64,000 nucleotides of DNA, taken from the NCBI GenBank assembly GCA_033961575.1, contig CM066737.1, forward strand, positions 45,980,771-46,044,770. Direction: 5' to 3'. The notes under the pieces are model-generated. The model searched no databases. It was not told the origin of the DNA and saw only the letters and a program-made list of their open reading frames with translations. A program made the position numbers and the translations under genes. Positions 10,997 to 21,802 of this stretch are shown in pieces. Source of the stretch: Aselliscus stoliczkanus (taxonomy: Eukaryota > Chordata > Mammalia > Chiroptera > Hipposideridae). The number at the start of each line of letters is the position of its first letter. Within the stretch, counting starts at the first letter, position 1.

Positions 10997-11599
10997 GTTT
11001 CTTTGTTTCTTCATTTTGGCTGTTGGTCTGTGATTGTTTCAATGTGTTAAATTGATCACCATAAAAAAATATAAAAGTGGGGGAAAAAAGAATAAAATGG
11101 AAAAAAAATAGTGTGGGGGCTCTTCATCTGCTTTAACCTGCAGACCACTTGATCAGCAATAGAGAGTCTGTGTGTGACTCAGCAGTTGGGGGTAAGGGCT
11201 CAAAGTGTCAAGTGCCGGCCTTCCTCACAGGCTTGCAGTGAGCTTCCTGCAATTAGCTATTGTGTGCTCTGGAACCGTAATCATCAAATCTCCTCTCAGG
11301 TTGTTGCAGGTTGTCTGCTGCTGCAAAAACCCCTCTGTGGCCTGCAAAGGTGCAGGCCACACACCAGGGGATCAGGGTACCTCTGGACATACAGCTCTAG
11401 GTGGGTTGGGCAGGCCCCCAAGGCACCGAGGAATGTGGTCAGTGGCCTCCATCAAATCAGAGCAGTATGCACTCCTGCACTGGCCACCATCCCACACAAA
11501 CTTGCCAGGAAAGCCCCAGCCAGATCACGCAGGTGCACAGCTCATGGCCCAACACCTCCAGTAAAACTCCCAGTCTCAGCCTGGCCTAATCATCCGCTT

Positions 11600-11790
11600 G
11601 CAGATCATGCTGAGTAACCCAACAGCCAATTGCTAGCCTGGCAACTCTGCACATGCAGTGTGGAGAGTGGGCACCCAAGGTGACTCGCATACTCCCATGT
11701 CTCAATGAACAGCCTGTGGGAGCTGGAGCTCGCTCACCAGGCATTTCCCTGGCTATGCCACACAAGCAGGGTGGAACGTTTGGATCCAAG
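11600..11790 (-). repeat. 111 bp 5'UTR module of L1-B, about one copy
   Basis: One full and one partial unit of the module that is repeated in other class I L1 5'UTRs here (see 17262-17550 and 48366-48757). Diagnostic words on the minus strand are the CCAGGGAAATGCCTGGTG block and a CTCATTGAGACATGGGAGT-like block. The low copy number contrasts with three full units in L1-I. Confidence 0.7.
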
Positions 11791-12441
11791 GCCGCATGTG
11801 TGCACATGCACACAAGCACTACTGCACCCATTTCACCAGACAAATGTGGCCCCAGACTTGACCCTCTGTGAGAAGGCCCAACTCTGAAATAATGGCCTCC
11901 TCCTGTACACTACTTGTGTGCAAGCTCCACACCAGTGGAACAGTTTTCCCAAACCTCCAGCTCCCACACCAAAAGTGCTCAGTTCAGTCTTTCCCTGCAG
12001 GCTTCTGGGCTGCCTCTCACACAGCTACTCCGTCATCAGGGACCAGGTGAGTGCTCACCTGCAAGCAAGTCCATGTGCTGGCTCCACTGGTTCTCTAGCC
12101 TACCTCAGCCTCACCAAGTTGAGCAAAGAGAGTCCTCACTAATTTCTACTGCCAGCTATTGTAGAACGCTTCTTCTCAGCAATGTAATTCTGGGCTGGTG
12201 AGCTCGGTGTGGAGCCTGAGGGTCTCTTCCCCAATTGGAGAAGCCTCCCCACCACTGAGTTGTCTCTCACAGGGTTTGTCCTCTCTCATCTCTGCCTCTC
12301 CTACCAGACTCGATGTGGCCTCCTATTTAAGTCCTTTGTTTAGAGTTCCTGTTCATGTAGTGTTCAGGGGACTTCCAAGGTTGAATGTTGTATAAATTAT
12401 TTGTAATGTTGATGTGATCCTGGAAGGCAGTTGGCACAGTG

Positions 12442-13119
12442 TGTATCTATTCCATCACCTTACCAGAAGTTCCAGCAATATTTATTAAAGATGGTCTACA
12501 GTTTAATATCACCTCAGGAGGCATTGCAAATTATATGTTTAACTGTAATAAAGATGAGCTTTGGTTACCAATCACTTCTCTGAAACACATTTTTATTGAT
12601 TCCAAACTAATTAAGTCAAAAAGTTTCATCATCTTCACAAATCAATAGAGGAGGGAAATACTTCTTCAAAGACAAAGCAGTTCTTAAAATTCAAAACTGA
12701 GTTTTAAAACATGCAAGTAACTATATCAGAGTGAATTGACCAGATAAAGCAGTCAATTGGAAAAGACATAGGTTTTGGAAAATTAAAGAGCTTGGTTCTA
12801 AGTCCATGGTAGTAAATGCATATGCCAACAGGGGCCAGTAAAATAATGTAAATAAGTGAGCTGGGCCAAATGTGGTGTCACAACAATTGGTGTAACTGAC
12901 TATATGTCTAATGGAATGGCAGTTACTTGGCTCTAACCAATGGTTATTATGGGAGAATTTGAGTCCAGGATTTTGATATGTTCTAATATTTAAGAATACC
13001 TGAACAGCCAGACTTTTATATGAATTCCCAACTTTTATATATAAGCAGAAAATTCAAATCTTTTAAAAATCTTTATGTGAAATGAAACAAAGCACATCTT
13101 CTGGGTTGGCCTTTGTATG
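12442..13119. other. Single-copy-looking DNA
   Basis: Flank beyond the 5' end of L1-B. AT-rich, with no recognisable gene or repeat. A 69-codon open frame at 12439-12648 has no motif I recognise and overlaps the L1 junction. Confidence 0.5.
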
Positions 13120-13220
13120 ACTACAACTCTTGATCTTGTTTAATCATCAATTAGTTGTGTGATCTTAGGCAAGTCATCTAAGTTCTTTCTACTCCAGTTT
13201 TCTTATTTTCCACATGTTGT
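13120..13220 (+). repeat. MIR SINE remnant
   Basis: Contains the MIR-like core TAGTTGTGTGATCTTAGGCA followed by AGTCATCTAAGTTC and a CTCCAGTTTTCTTATTTTC segment. Degraded, as expected for this old mammalian family. Confidence 0.7.
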
Positions 13221-13230
13221 AGATTAAGCA

Positions 13231-13426
13231 CAGGCAAACTTTAGCCTGTTTGTGAATAAAGTTTTATAGGAACATACCTACATTCATTTGTTTATGTATT
13301 ATCTATGGCTTCTTACATGTTACAACAACAGATTTGAAGTGTTGTGATGCAAAATATATGACCCATGAAGGCTAAAATATTTGCTATCTAGCCCTTTATG
13401 GAAAATATTTGCTGACCCCTTGGGTA
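13231..13426 (-). mobile_element. hAT-type MITE, copy 1
   Basis: Starts CAGGCAAACTTTAGCCTG and ends CCCTTTATGG...GCTGACCCC, with AATAAAGTTTTAT inside. It is the reverse complement of the family also present at 13775-13948 and 55189-55398. I place it in the hAT-Charlie MER group but am not certain of the subfamily. Confidence 0.75.
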
Positions 13427-13539
13427 GATCATTGGTACTTTATGTATTCAAAGTATTGCTGTAAGTGAGAGAAAGTAGCAAGTCTTAAATAAGTATACAT
13501 GAGTTTTCTCAAAAAGAAAGATTATAAAAACTAATTATG

Positions 13540-14170
13540 GTAGATTTCATTAGTGGACCCAATCATTAGACCCTTCTCGTGTCTATACCATTTACCATGT
13601 AACTTCACTGTGCCTTTCCTTGACTCTGGGATCAGGCACCTATGACTTGCTTTGGCCAATTAGATACTAGGTATGTGACACAAGCAAAAGCTCAAAATAG
13701 ATACATGAGTTGGTGCCTACTCTTTCTATCATTATATCACCAGGAGAACATGCCTGGGGTAGCCGTTTAGAGAAGGGATAAAAAACGTTTTCTGTAAAGG
13801 GAAACATAGTAAACATTTTAGGTTTTGTAGACCATATAGATCTGCTACAACTACTTCACACTGCCGTTGTAGAAATGGGCAGAAATTTGTTCTAATAAAA
13901 CTTAAGTTACCAAAATAAGCAGGCTGAATTTGGCCTGCTAATCCCTATACTGAAGGAAGAGACACATGTAGAGCAGAGTTGAGTCACCCTATCTACCCCA
14001 GATGAGGTGGAAGACCAGTCAGCGAACTCATATGCATATGAGCAAATCTAGACAAGGTAAGCAGAACTTCCTAGCCCAGCATCAGGTGCATGAAAAACAA
14101 ATGCTTATTGTTGTTTGTCACTGCAATCTTCAAGTTGCTTATTACACAGAAAAAGTTAACTGGTTCAGTT
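13540..14170 (+). mobile_element. MLT1-like (MaLR) LTR remnant
   Basis: The segment with GACTTGCTTTGGCCAATTAG, GTGACACAAGCAAAAGCTC and a later TGCTTATTGTTGTTTGTCAC stretch resembles the body and end of solitary MLT1-type LTRs. A hAT MITE interrupts it at 13775-13948. No internal retroviral genes are present. The call rests on remembered consensus words only. Confidence 0.5.
13775..13948 (+). mobile_element. hAT-type MITE, copy 2
   Basis: Shows TTTTCTGTAAAGGGAAACAT, GTAAACATTTTAGG, CAACTACTTCACACTGCCGT and AATAAAACTT, the family's usual landmarks in the usual order. It points opposite to copy 1, 350 bp upstream. Confidence 0.72.
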
Positions 14171-14238
14171 ATTTTATTATTAAAAAGTCATATAAAGTAG
14201 AAGAAACTCCTGTGTAGGAGTTTGATAAAACTCAAACA

Positions 14239-14273
14239 AACACACACACACATGCACACACACACACACACAC
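14239..14273 (+). repeat. (CA)n microsatellite
   Basis: CA dinucleotide run with one ATG interruption. Confidence 0.95.
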
Positions 14274-14309
14274 AATGTAATTAAATAATGTTCATAGACA
14301 CCTTGTACC

Positions 14310-14475
14310 TACACTAATAACAGTAGCTACAATTACAGATTGCTTAGTACTGTGCTAGGCTCTATACACAATCACTAATCGTTTAAACTGCCTTGCAAAA
14401 TAGACTTTATAAATTATCTACATTTTTTTAGATGAGGAAACTGAGGCTCATCAACTTAACCAAGGTTGTGGATAT
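14310..14475 (-). repeat. MIR-type SINE remnant
   Basis: The word GATGAGGAAACTGAGGCTCA is the reverse complement of a well-known MIR segment, and AGTACTGTGCTAGGCTCTAT upstream fits the MIR 3' part. Confidence 0.72.
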
Positions 14476-14505
14476 GTCGGAGCTGAATAAACCTCCAGAT
14501 TTCTT

Positions 14506-14823
14506 TTTTAAAAAATTTATTAAAATATAGCTAACATAATATTATATTAGTTTCAGGTGCACATCATAGTTATTCAACAATACCAACCTGGTACAAGTTA
14601 ATACCGCACTGTTGATTATATTCCCTATACTACAGAAGTGATCACCATGATAAGTCCAGCAACCATCTGATACTGTACCATGCTATTGCAATGTTATTGA
14701 CTATATTTCCTATGCTGTATATTACATCCCTATTCTGTACAACTGAAACTAATATAAAATAATATTTAATGTCAACTCTAATTGAAAAATTAAAAAGGGG
14801 GAGGATAAAGAAGAGTAGGAGGT
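14506..14823 (-). mobile_element. Short L1 3'-end insertion with internal inversion
   Basis: Begins with an L1 3'UTR in minus orientation (TTAGTTTCAGGTGCACATCA) and ends with the L1 3' terminus in plus orientation (CTGTACAACTGAAACTAATA). A perfect 15 bp duplication, ACCTCCAGATTTCTT, lies at 14491-14505 and 14824-14838, so this is one insertion with an inverted part. Confidence 0.85.
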
Positions 14824-14838
14824 ACCTCCAGATTTCTT

Positions 14839-15255
14839 AACATCTAAGTCATTGGACACATTATAGATATCTGAAAACACTGATAACTTTTCTCAATTAA
14901 ATGTAATCACTTTATTTCCTTACAGTGTAATTTTTAAGTATCTTTAAGTAAACAAAGTGTTTGTAAACATCTTGATGGGAAAATGCCACTAAAACACAAC
15001 CAATTATAACATTTCTAACGGATGAATTTCAGGCACAAGTGAAATATGAATAGATTTCACTAGGATTCCAGAATTCTATCTTCAATAAAGAGCTTTTGAG
15101 TAATCTGTTTCAAAATCTGATCTTGTTTTATATTATAAGTAAAATGAAAGGTCAATTTCAATTTGTATGTAATAACTCAGTATAATTACTCTGTTCTACT
15201 TTTAAAATATATGGTAATGATGCTATTTGTATAGTTAAAACTTGCTTAGTTGTGA

Positions 15256-15258
<3 letters not shown>
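14839..15258. other. Single-copy-looking DNA
   Basis: AT-rich, with no recognisable gene, repeat or long frame. Confidence 0.5.

Positions 15259-15302
<44 letters not shown>
15259..15302 (+). repeat. (TA)n microsatellite
   Basis: Uninterrupted TA run of about 22 units. Confidence 0.97.
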
Positions 15303-15305
<3 letters not shown>

Positions 15306-15629
15306 TCTATCTCCCAGTTGGTTTGGTCATTCTAACCTGAAGAAACAAAACAAAGCATGGAAACAAAAATATTGCTGTGATTAACAAGAAGAACAAATAA
15401 ATTAAGGAATAATTAACTCTTAATCTTTTGATTAGAGCAAAATTTAAATAGTAAAAATAACTAAGTCTCAAAATTCAACAAATAATAATCTATCAAATCC
15501 AGCTTTGTAATTTTTTTCTTAATCGGACTCTGAACCTGAAATCAGTTTCTGAGGTAAGTAGTGGCTATTAAAAAGAATTCATGTGTCCAAAGGATTTTAC
15601 TAAATTCTAATTTGATATTATAATTTAGT
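15303..15629. other. Single-copy-looking DNA
   Basis: AT-rich; nothing recognised. Confidence 0.5.
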
Positions 15630-15785
15630 TGTTCAACCTTGAACAAATCGCTTAACCTCTCTGATTCTGAATTTTCTAATCTGTAAAGTAGAGATAATAA
15701 TAGTAGTAACTCTGTTAGAATTGCTTTGAAAATGAAAATGCTGAGGGATGTAAAGTGACAAGCAGAGTTAGTGCCAGGCATATCC
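15630..15785 (+). repeat. MIR SINE remnant
   Basis: Clear MIR order: GAACAAATCGCTTAACCTCT, TCTAATCTGTAAAGTAGAGA, TAATAATAGTAGTAAC, then AGTTAGTGCCAGGCATA. Confidence 0.85.
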
Positions 15786-16198
15786 ATAAAAATTCCTCAT
15801 TCATTGTTTATTAAATATGATTATATCCCTGAAAACAATGGTAGTTATTGTAGCAGTTTAATCTTTATTTACATAACATTAAAAAGTGCTTAAAGTGAAA
15901 TAATAACTAACTATATGATTTAGTGTATGATACATACGGATTGATTGTGCATTTGACTATTTGCCCTGTGTAAAGAGTATTAAACAAAAAACAAGCATGT
16001 TTCAGTTTATGAAAAGCATTGACTCCAGTCATAGACTCATAAGTTTATTTTGCTGTCAATAATAGTATTTCTAGATACAAATGAAAGTTTACAAAGGGAC
16101 TCATTTGATCTTTTTCTTAAATGGGAAATAATAAAATATGTTATCTGGTTAAAATGTCTAAGGAATAATTATAACGAAGTGATAAAAATGATATGCAG
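15786..16198. other. Single-copy-looking DNA
   Basis: AT-rich flank of the next SINE. Nothing recognised. Confidence 0.5.
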
Positions 16199-16568
16199 GG
16201 CCTGCTGAATGGCTCAGTTGGTTAAGAGTTGGCTTAGAGCACATGCTCCTAGCAACAGGGTTGCCGGTTCGATTCCCACATGGACCAGTAAATGCTGTGC
16301 TCTAGTTGAGCTGTCGCTGAGCTGCCAACAGGTGGCAGGATGGCTCAGCTGGTGTAACAACAAGATTTCCTCTTCAATTGTGGGCTACGCCCACCTGGAA
16401 CTAAGACTGAATACAACACCTTGAGCTTAGAGGCCACGAGCTGCTGATGGGAAGCCAGATGGTGACTGGCGCCCTCCACAACAAAGATTGAAGAACAACT
16501 TGGCTGGTCACCTCCCCAAATTCCCCAACACTGTTCCCCTTCCCCAATTGCCCAATAAAATCGTTTTT
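16199..16568 (+). mobile_element. SINE family B, long form
   Basis: Head with GGCTCAGTTGGTTAAGAG and GCCGGTTCGATTCCCACATG (A and B boxes), then GGTGGCAGGATGGCTCAGCT starting a second unit, then the C-rich tail with CCCAATAAAAT. Perfect 17 bp duplication ATAAAAATGATATGCAG at 16182-16198 and 16569-16585. L1-C begins at the next base. Confidence 0.93.
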
Positions 16569-17261
16569 ATAAAAATGATATGCAGACTTCCGGTAAAATG
16601 GTGGAATGGACAGACGCTGTGCTAACTACCTCCCAGGATCACACCAAAATTACAAACAATTTATACAACATTCAACTCCGGAGGTCCCCAAAACACTAGA
16701 TGAACAGAACCACTAAATGAAGAACTTAAAGAGGAGGCCACATCAACTCTGGTAGGAGGGGCAGAGACAAGAGAGGGCGAACCCCGTGAGGGAAGCCCCA
16801 GCCATGGGGAGGCTTCTCCGTTTGGGGGAGAGATCTTACAGCCGCACACCAAGCTCACCAGCCCAGAGTTCCTTTGCCGGGAAGAGGAGTTCCAAGATAG
16901 CTGGCAGTAAATTAGTGAGGACGCTTTTTGCCCAGCTCAGTGAGGCTGAGGGCAGCAAGAGAACCAGTGGGGCCGGCGCACGGGTCTGCTCACTGGAGAG
17001 AACTTACCTGGTTCCTGGTGGAGGGAGTAGCTGTGTGGGTGGGGCCCAGGAGCCTGCGGGGATGGACTGAACTGAGCACTTTTTGTACAAAAGCTGGAGG
17101 TTCTTGGAGTATTTTTCCCCTGGTGTGGAGCCTGCACACGAGTGGTGTACAGGAGGGCGCCATTTTGTCAGGGTTGGACCCTCCCACAGAGGGTCAGGTC
17201 TGGGACCTCATTGGTCTGGTGGAATTGGCGCAGAAGTGCGTGTGCGCATGCGTGAGTTCAT

Positions 17262-17550
17262 ACGGACTTGGATCCCCAGCCTCCTCCCGGCTTATACTGC
17301 ATTTCCAGGGAAATGCTGGGTGGGTGCCCTCCAGCTCAAACAGGCTGCACACTGAGACCCAGGAGTGTGCGAGATGCCTCAGATCCCCACCCTCTGCATG
17401 GCTTGTGCTGCGTTGCCAGGGAAATGCCTGGTGGGCATCCTCTGACTCCAACAGGCTGCTCACTGAGACATGGGAGTGCTCAAGCCGCCTCGGGTCCCTG
17501 CTCTCTGCACTGCACTTCAGATTTGCCAGGCTGGTGATTGGTTGTTGGGC
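17262..17550 (+). repeat. 111 bp tandem module in the L1-C 5'UTR
   Basis: Units start at 17262, 17373 and 17484, an exact 111 bp spacing; the third is partial. Each full unit contains CCAGGGAAATGC, a GGGTGCCCTC or GGGCATCCTC block, CAGGCTGC and CACTGAGAC. Tandem promoter modules are known in mouse L1 5'UTRs. Calling this one promoter-related is inference. Confidence 0.85.
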
Positions 17551-17724
17551 TGCTCAGCCTGATCTGCGAGTGGCTGATTGGGACAGGCTGACACTGGGAG
17601 TTTTCCTGGGAGTTTTGGGCTGTGAGCTCAGTGCCTACGTGATCCAGCCAGGGCTCTCCTGGTGATCTATCTAATACATCAAAACAATCCCAGAGCAACA
17701 GCCAGAATGAGGAAAGAAAGAAAC

Positions 17725-18780
17725 ATGTCACAAGTAAAGGATCAGAATAAACCTCTAGAAATGCAACTAAATGAAACAGAGGGATCCAACCTTTCAGAGA
17801 CAGAGTTTAGAACACTGATAAGAATGTTTAACATTGCTGGCCGACTGGCACGGTGGTTATGCACTGGCTTGGGAAGCCAGCAGCCACGGTTCGGGTCCCA
17901 CATATGAGGGCCAGTGACACTGCCCTCAAAAAAAAAAAAGAGTTAAGCGCTGGCCTTGGAAGACAGTGGCCCCAGTTCGGTCTCACATATGAGGGCCAGT
18001 GACACTGCCCTCAAAAAAAAAAAAAGAATGTTTAACACACTTTGTGAGGACATAAGGAAGGATAGAGAAATCATAAAATACAACCAGTTAGAACTAAAGA
18101 ATACAATAACTGAAATGAAGAACACTCGAAGGAATCACCAGTAGAGTAGATGAAGCAGAGGAGCGGATCAGCGATTTGGAAGACAAAATAGCAGAAATCA
18201 CCCAGTTGGCACAACAAAAAGACCAAAGAAGAAAAAAACAAGGAAAATAGGTTAAGAGACCTATGGGACAAGGTGAGTTGCAACAACCAGTTGAATCATA
18301 GGAATACAGGAAAGATAAGAGAAGAAGCAAGGGGTCGAGAATGTATTTGCAAAAATAATGACTGAAAACTTCCCTACCCTGGTAAAGGATATCAACATAC
18401 ATGCCCAGGAAGTGCAGAGGCTTCCAAACAAGCTGAACCCAAACAGGTCCACACCGAGACACATCATAGTTAAAATGGCAAAGGTTAAAGACAGAGAGAG
18501 AATCCTAAAAGCAGCAAGAGAAAGACACCAGGTTACATACAAAGGAACTCCTATTAGACTAACAGCTGACTTGTCTACAGAAACTCTGCAGGCCAGAAGG
18601 GAGTGGCAGGAGATATTTAAAGTGACACAAAATAAAGGCCTACAACCATGATTGCTCTACCCAGCATGGCTATCACTTAAAATTGAAGGAGAAATAAAGA
18701 GCTTCTCAGAAAAGAATAAACTTAAGGAATTCATTACCACAAGCCAGCATTGCAACAAATGTTAAAAGGGATTTTTTTAA
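17725..18780 (+). pseudogene. L1-C ORF1 remnant, split by two SINEs
   Basis: The ATG at 17725 opens MSQVKDQNKPLEMQL, as in L1-I. The N-terminal part reads to TLIRMFN, where SINEs (17834-18023) interrupt. Downstream, 18358-18651 holds the RNA-binding core: TENFPTLVKDIN, PRHIIVKMAKVKDRERILKA, YKGTPIRLTADLSTETLQAR. Frameshifts in the coiled-coil region and a stop after GLQP (near 18650) disable it. Confidence 0.87.
17834..18023 (+). mobile_element. Two head-to-tail short SINE A copies in one insertion
   Basis: Copy 1 is 17834-17939 with its A-tail. Copy 2 starts at 17940 without its first ~30 bases (from GTTAAGCGCTGG) and ends at 18023. One perfect 14 bp duplication, AAGAATGTTTAACA, surrounds the pair (17820-17833, 18024-18037), so the dimer either inserted as a unit or grew in place. 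Confidence 0.92.
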
Positions 18781-18837
18781 ACAAAAGAAAGGGGTAAACA
18801 AGCTAACCCAGGAAGACCAGGAATACAAATAATGAAA

Positions 18838-19398
18838 TGGCAATCCATATGCAGCTATCAATAATCATTTTAAATGTGAATGGGCTAAATGCCCCAAACA
18901 AAAGACAGAGAGTGGCTGAGTGGATAAGAAAATAGGACACATGTATATGCTGTTTACAGACGGAATAAGATACTTCATGAAAATGGAAGTGAGAAAAAAA
19001 AAGCTGAAGTAGCAGTACTTATTTGGGACAAAATAGACTTTAAAATGATTACAATAGAAGACAAAGAAGGGCACTATAACCCTAATAAACATCTATGCAC
19101 CGAACATAGGAACTCCTAATTACATATAACAGATTTTGACAGACATAAAGACAGAGATCAACAGTAACACCATGATAGTAGGGGAATTCAACACCCCATT
19201 GTCACCAATGGACAGACCCTTTAGACAGAAAATCAACACAGAAAGAGGGGCCTTAAATGACACTTTAGACCAGCTGGATTTCGTTGATATTTTTAGAGCA
19301 TTTCATAATGAAACAACAGAATATACATTCTTCTCAAGTGCACAAGTGGCATTTTCCAAGATAGACCACGTTAAGCCACAAAACAAGTCTCAGTAAAT
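18838..19398 (+). pseudogene. L1-C ORF2 endonuclease remnant
   Basis: ATGGCAATCCATATGC opens the endonuclease. 19136-19396 carries the GEFNTPLSPMDR motif (usually GDFNTP; the metal-binding Asp reads Glu), LDQLDFVDIFRAFH and SKIDHV. The sequence leaves ORF2 after about codon 215 and joins the 3'UTR. Confidence 0.85.
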
Positions 19399-19431
19399 TT
19401 AAGGTGATTGAAGTCATATCAAGCAGATATA

Positions 19432-19835
19432 AAGGAAAAACTGATGGTTGCTGGCTGGGAGGGAGTGGGGATGAGGGAGAGGGGGAAGATTTTGGACAGC
19501 GTAGATGGGTGACTACAATGCTGCTGCAGGGATATGGGGGCAGTTCTGGGAATGTATTTGATAATGTTGTGAAGAGACTATTATGTTAAGTGAAATAAGT
19601 CAGTCGGAGAAAGACAAATACTGTATGATCTCACTTATATGTTGAATCTGAAACACTGAGTGAACGAGCAAAGTAAACAGACTAATAGATATAGAGGAAA
19701 AACAGGGTTGCTAGTTGGGAGGGGGCATGGGGATAAGGGGCAAGGGGAAGGGGAAGGGATTAGACAGCATAAATAGACAACTACAATATTGCCACAGGGA
19801 TATGAAACACAGTTCGGGGAATATAATAAAGTTGT
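19432..19835 (+). repeat. Partial tandem duplication of L1-C 3'UTR
   Basis: About 19432-19575 and 19690-19835 are two diverged versions of the same 3'UTR stretch (GGAAAAAC..., GGGTTGCTAGTTGGGAGG type, then GACTACAAT or CAACTACAAT, then GGGAATGTA or GGGAATATA). Normal intervening L1 sequence lies between. This is either a rearranged element or two recombined L1 ends. Confidence 0.78.
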
Positions 19836-20691
19836 AAAAATTTTGTGGCATGTCAGATAGTCACATGTCTTGTTAGGGAGATCACTTCATGGATGGAGTA
19901 GAGGCTTGATCACTGCCCTGTACAGCTGAAGCTGATGTTGTATAATATTGTATGCCAACTGTGACTGAATATATAGATAGTCACGGCATGTAGAGTATAC
20001 TGTGGAAGGGAATCATAGGAATTGTAGTAGATATGTATGATATGGGGGGGAGGAGTGGGGTGGCGAACTGGGGGAGAGGAGTTGTCACTTTGAGGGGTAA
20101 AAAATATAACTATTGCATTGTGTTGTACACCTGAAACTAATTTTAAAAAATGTTTATTTCACAATAAAAGATTTAAGAAATTATATGCAAAGCAATTCTG
20201 ATAACTTTAAGGAACACAAAATACTTTATTTTTATTTCTCTTAAATTTATTTATTGATTTATTTTGGCATTCAAAATTATTTTATATTAATTTCAGATGT
20301 ACAGCATAGTGGTTAGACATTTATATAATTGAAGAAGTGATTCCATGACTAGTCTAGTACCTACCTGGCACTATGCATAGTTATTACCTTATAATTGACT
20401 ATATTCTCTATGCTTTACCTTACATCCCCATGATTATTTTCACCCTGCCCCCCAACTCTCCTCCCATTTGGCAACCATCAAAATGTTCTCTATGTCTATA
20501 GGTTTGTTTTATTTGTTTATTTTGTTCTTTGGATTCTATATATAAGTGAAATCACACTGCATCTGTCTTTCTCTGTCTGACATACTCCACTAGTAAAAAA
20601 AACCCCACATCCATCAGCCCAGATGGCAAAAATCCATTCCTTTCCATGGCTGAGCAATGTACCATTGTATATATGTTCATCCATTCATCCA

Positions 20692-21117
20692 TCAATGACA
20701 CCCAAGTTGCCTCCACATCTTAGCCATTGTAAACAATGCTGAAAAGAATATATGGTTCCACAAGTCCTTCAAAGAAGCATTTTGCGTTTCTTCAAATAAA
20801 TACCCAAAATTGGGATTACTAGGTCCTTCTTTATCTCTTCTTATAGCCTGTGCTTTAAAGTCTATTTTGTCTGGTATAAATATTGCCACCTCAGCTTTTT
20901 TTGTATTGTTTCTGTTTTCATGAAATATCTTTCCCCATCCCTTTACTTTAAGTCTGTGTGTGTCTTTTGATCTGAAGTGAGTCTCTTGTAAGCAACGTAT
21001 GTAAGGGTCTTGTTTCGTTACCCTTTCAGCCACTCTGTTTCGATTGGAACATTTAATCCATTTGCACTTAAAAGTAATTGTGGGTAGATGCGTAGTTAGT
21101 GCCATTTTATTATTCAT
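20692..21117 (-). pseudogene. L1-D ORF2 internal-deletion fusion frame, 141 codons
   Basis: The frame begins like an L1 endonuclease (RVAERVTKQDPYIRCLQET, LKVKGWGKIFHENRN, VAIFIPDKIDFKAQ). After RRDKEG it switches, without a frame break, to the ORF2 C-terminal end (GYLFEETQNASLK..., FSALFTMAKMW). The reading frame stays open although about 1,000 codons are missing. It lacks the catalytic Asp and His of the domain, so no nuclease activity is expected. Confidence 0.75.
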
Positions 21118-21802
21118 ATTTTTTATCTTTCTTTTCAGTTTCTTCTTCTTAAAGAAGTCCCTGTAGCATTTCTTTTAATACTGGTTTGGTGATGATGAAC
21201 TTCTTTAGCTTTTACTTATCTGGAAAGCTCCTTATCTGTCCTTTAATTCTAAATGATAGCTTTGCTGGATAGACTAATCTTGGGTGTAATCTTTTCATCA
21301 CTTTGAATATTTGCTGCCAATCCCTTCTGACCTGTAAAGTTTCTGTTGAAAAATCAGCTGACAGTCTTATAGGGTCTCCTTTGTAGGTAACTAACTACTT
21401 CTTTTTCTGCTTTTAAGTTTTTCTCTTTGTCTTTAAACTTTTCCATTTAAATTATGATGTGTCTTGTTGTGGCCCTGTTTCAGTTCATCTTGTTTCAGAC
21501 ACTCTACACTTCCTAGGCTTGTACAATTAAGTTTGTTTCTGAAAATTATTTTAGCAAACTTGTTGTTATAATGTTGCTAACCTGTTTTGATATCAGAAGG
21601 ATTATCCATTATGAACTTGTATCAACTGCAGAAAGTTACCCAAGTTTATATTTGGAAGTGCTGAAAAGACTGCATGACAATGTTAAATGAAAACAACCTG
21701 AACTTTTCACCAACAATTCATGGCTCTTGCATCATGACAATGCACCAGCTCACACAGCACTGTCTGTGAGGGAGTTTTTCGCCAGTAAACAAATAACTGT
21801 AT

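Larger units (their letters stand above)
5689..12441 (-). mobile_element. LINE-1 copy B, 5'-complete, interrupted by retrocopies
   Basis: Minus-strand L1 with 5'UTR (about 11040-12441), ORF1 (10143-10996), endonuclease (about 9541-10100) and reverse transcriptase (5689-6285, 6690-6850, 8544-9411). Inserted into it are a SINE (6286-6689), the WTAP retrocopy (6866-8528) and a SINE (9429-9536). The ORF2 C-terminus is replaced by the chimeric block at 4613-5688. The 5' end has the same GGCACAGTGTG junction type as other class I L1 copies here. All reading frames are broken. Confidence 0.88.
16586..20175 (+). mobile_element. LINE-1 copy C, full 5'UTR, ORF2 mostly deleted
   Basis: Starts ACTTCCGGTAAAATGGTGGA, the same 5' end type as L1-I at 47703. 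The 5'UTR is 16586-17724, ORF1 17725-18780 and endonuclease remnant 18838-19398, followed by an abrupt jump to 3'UTR at about 19432. Reverse transcriptase is missing. Part of the 3'UTR is duplicated. A short duplication around ATATGCA (16579-16585 and about 20183-20189) fits insertion right beside the SINE at 16199-16568. AATAAA lies at 20162-20167. Confidence 0.9.

Noticed and set aside
4613..12441. Single full-length L1 with a matching target-site duplication
   Set aside because: No matching repeat was found at 4600-4613 and 12442-12460, and the left flank is mariner while the right is single-copy DNA. The block is rearranged.
12439..12648. 69-codon frame next to the L1-B 5' end
   Set aside because: No recognisable motif, begins inside L1 sequence, and has no matching context.
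17262..17550. CRISPR-like spaced repeats
   Set aside because: Units are contiguous at 111 bp without unique spacers and belong to an L1 5'UTR in a mammalian genome.
16928..17665. 245-codon open frame
   Set aside because: It spans the L1-C 5'UTR including the 111 bp repeats. The protein repeats because the DNA repeats; no known domain.
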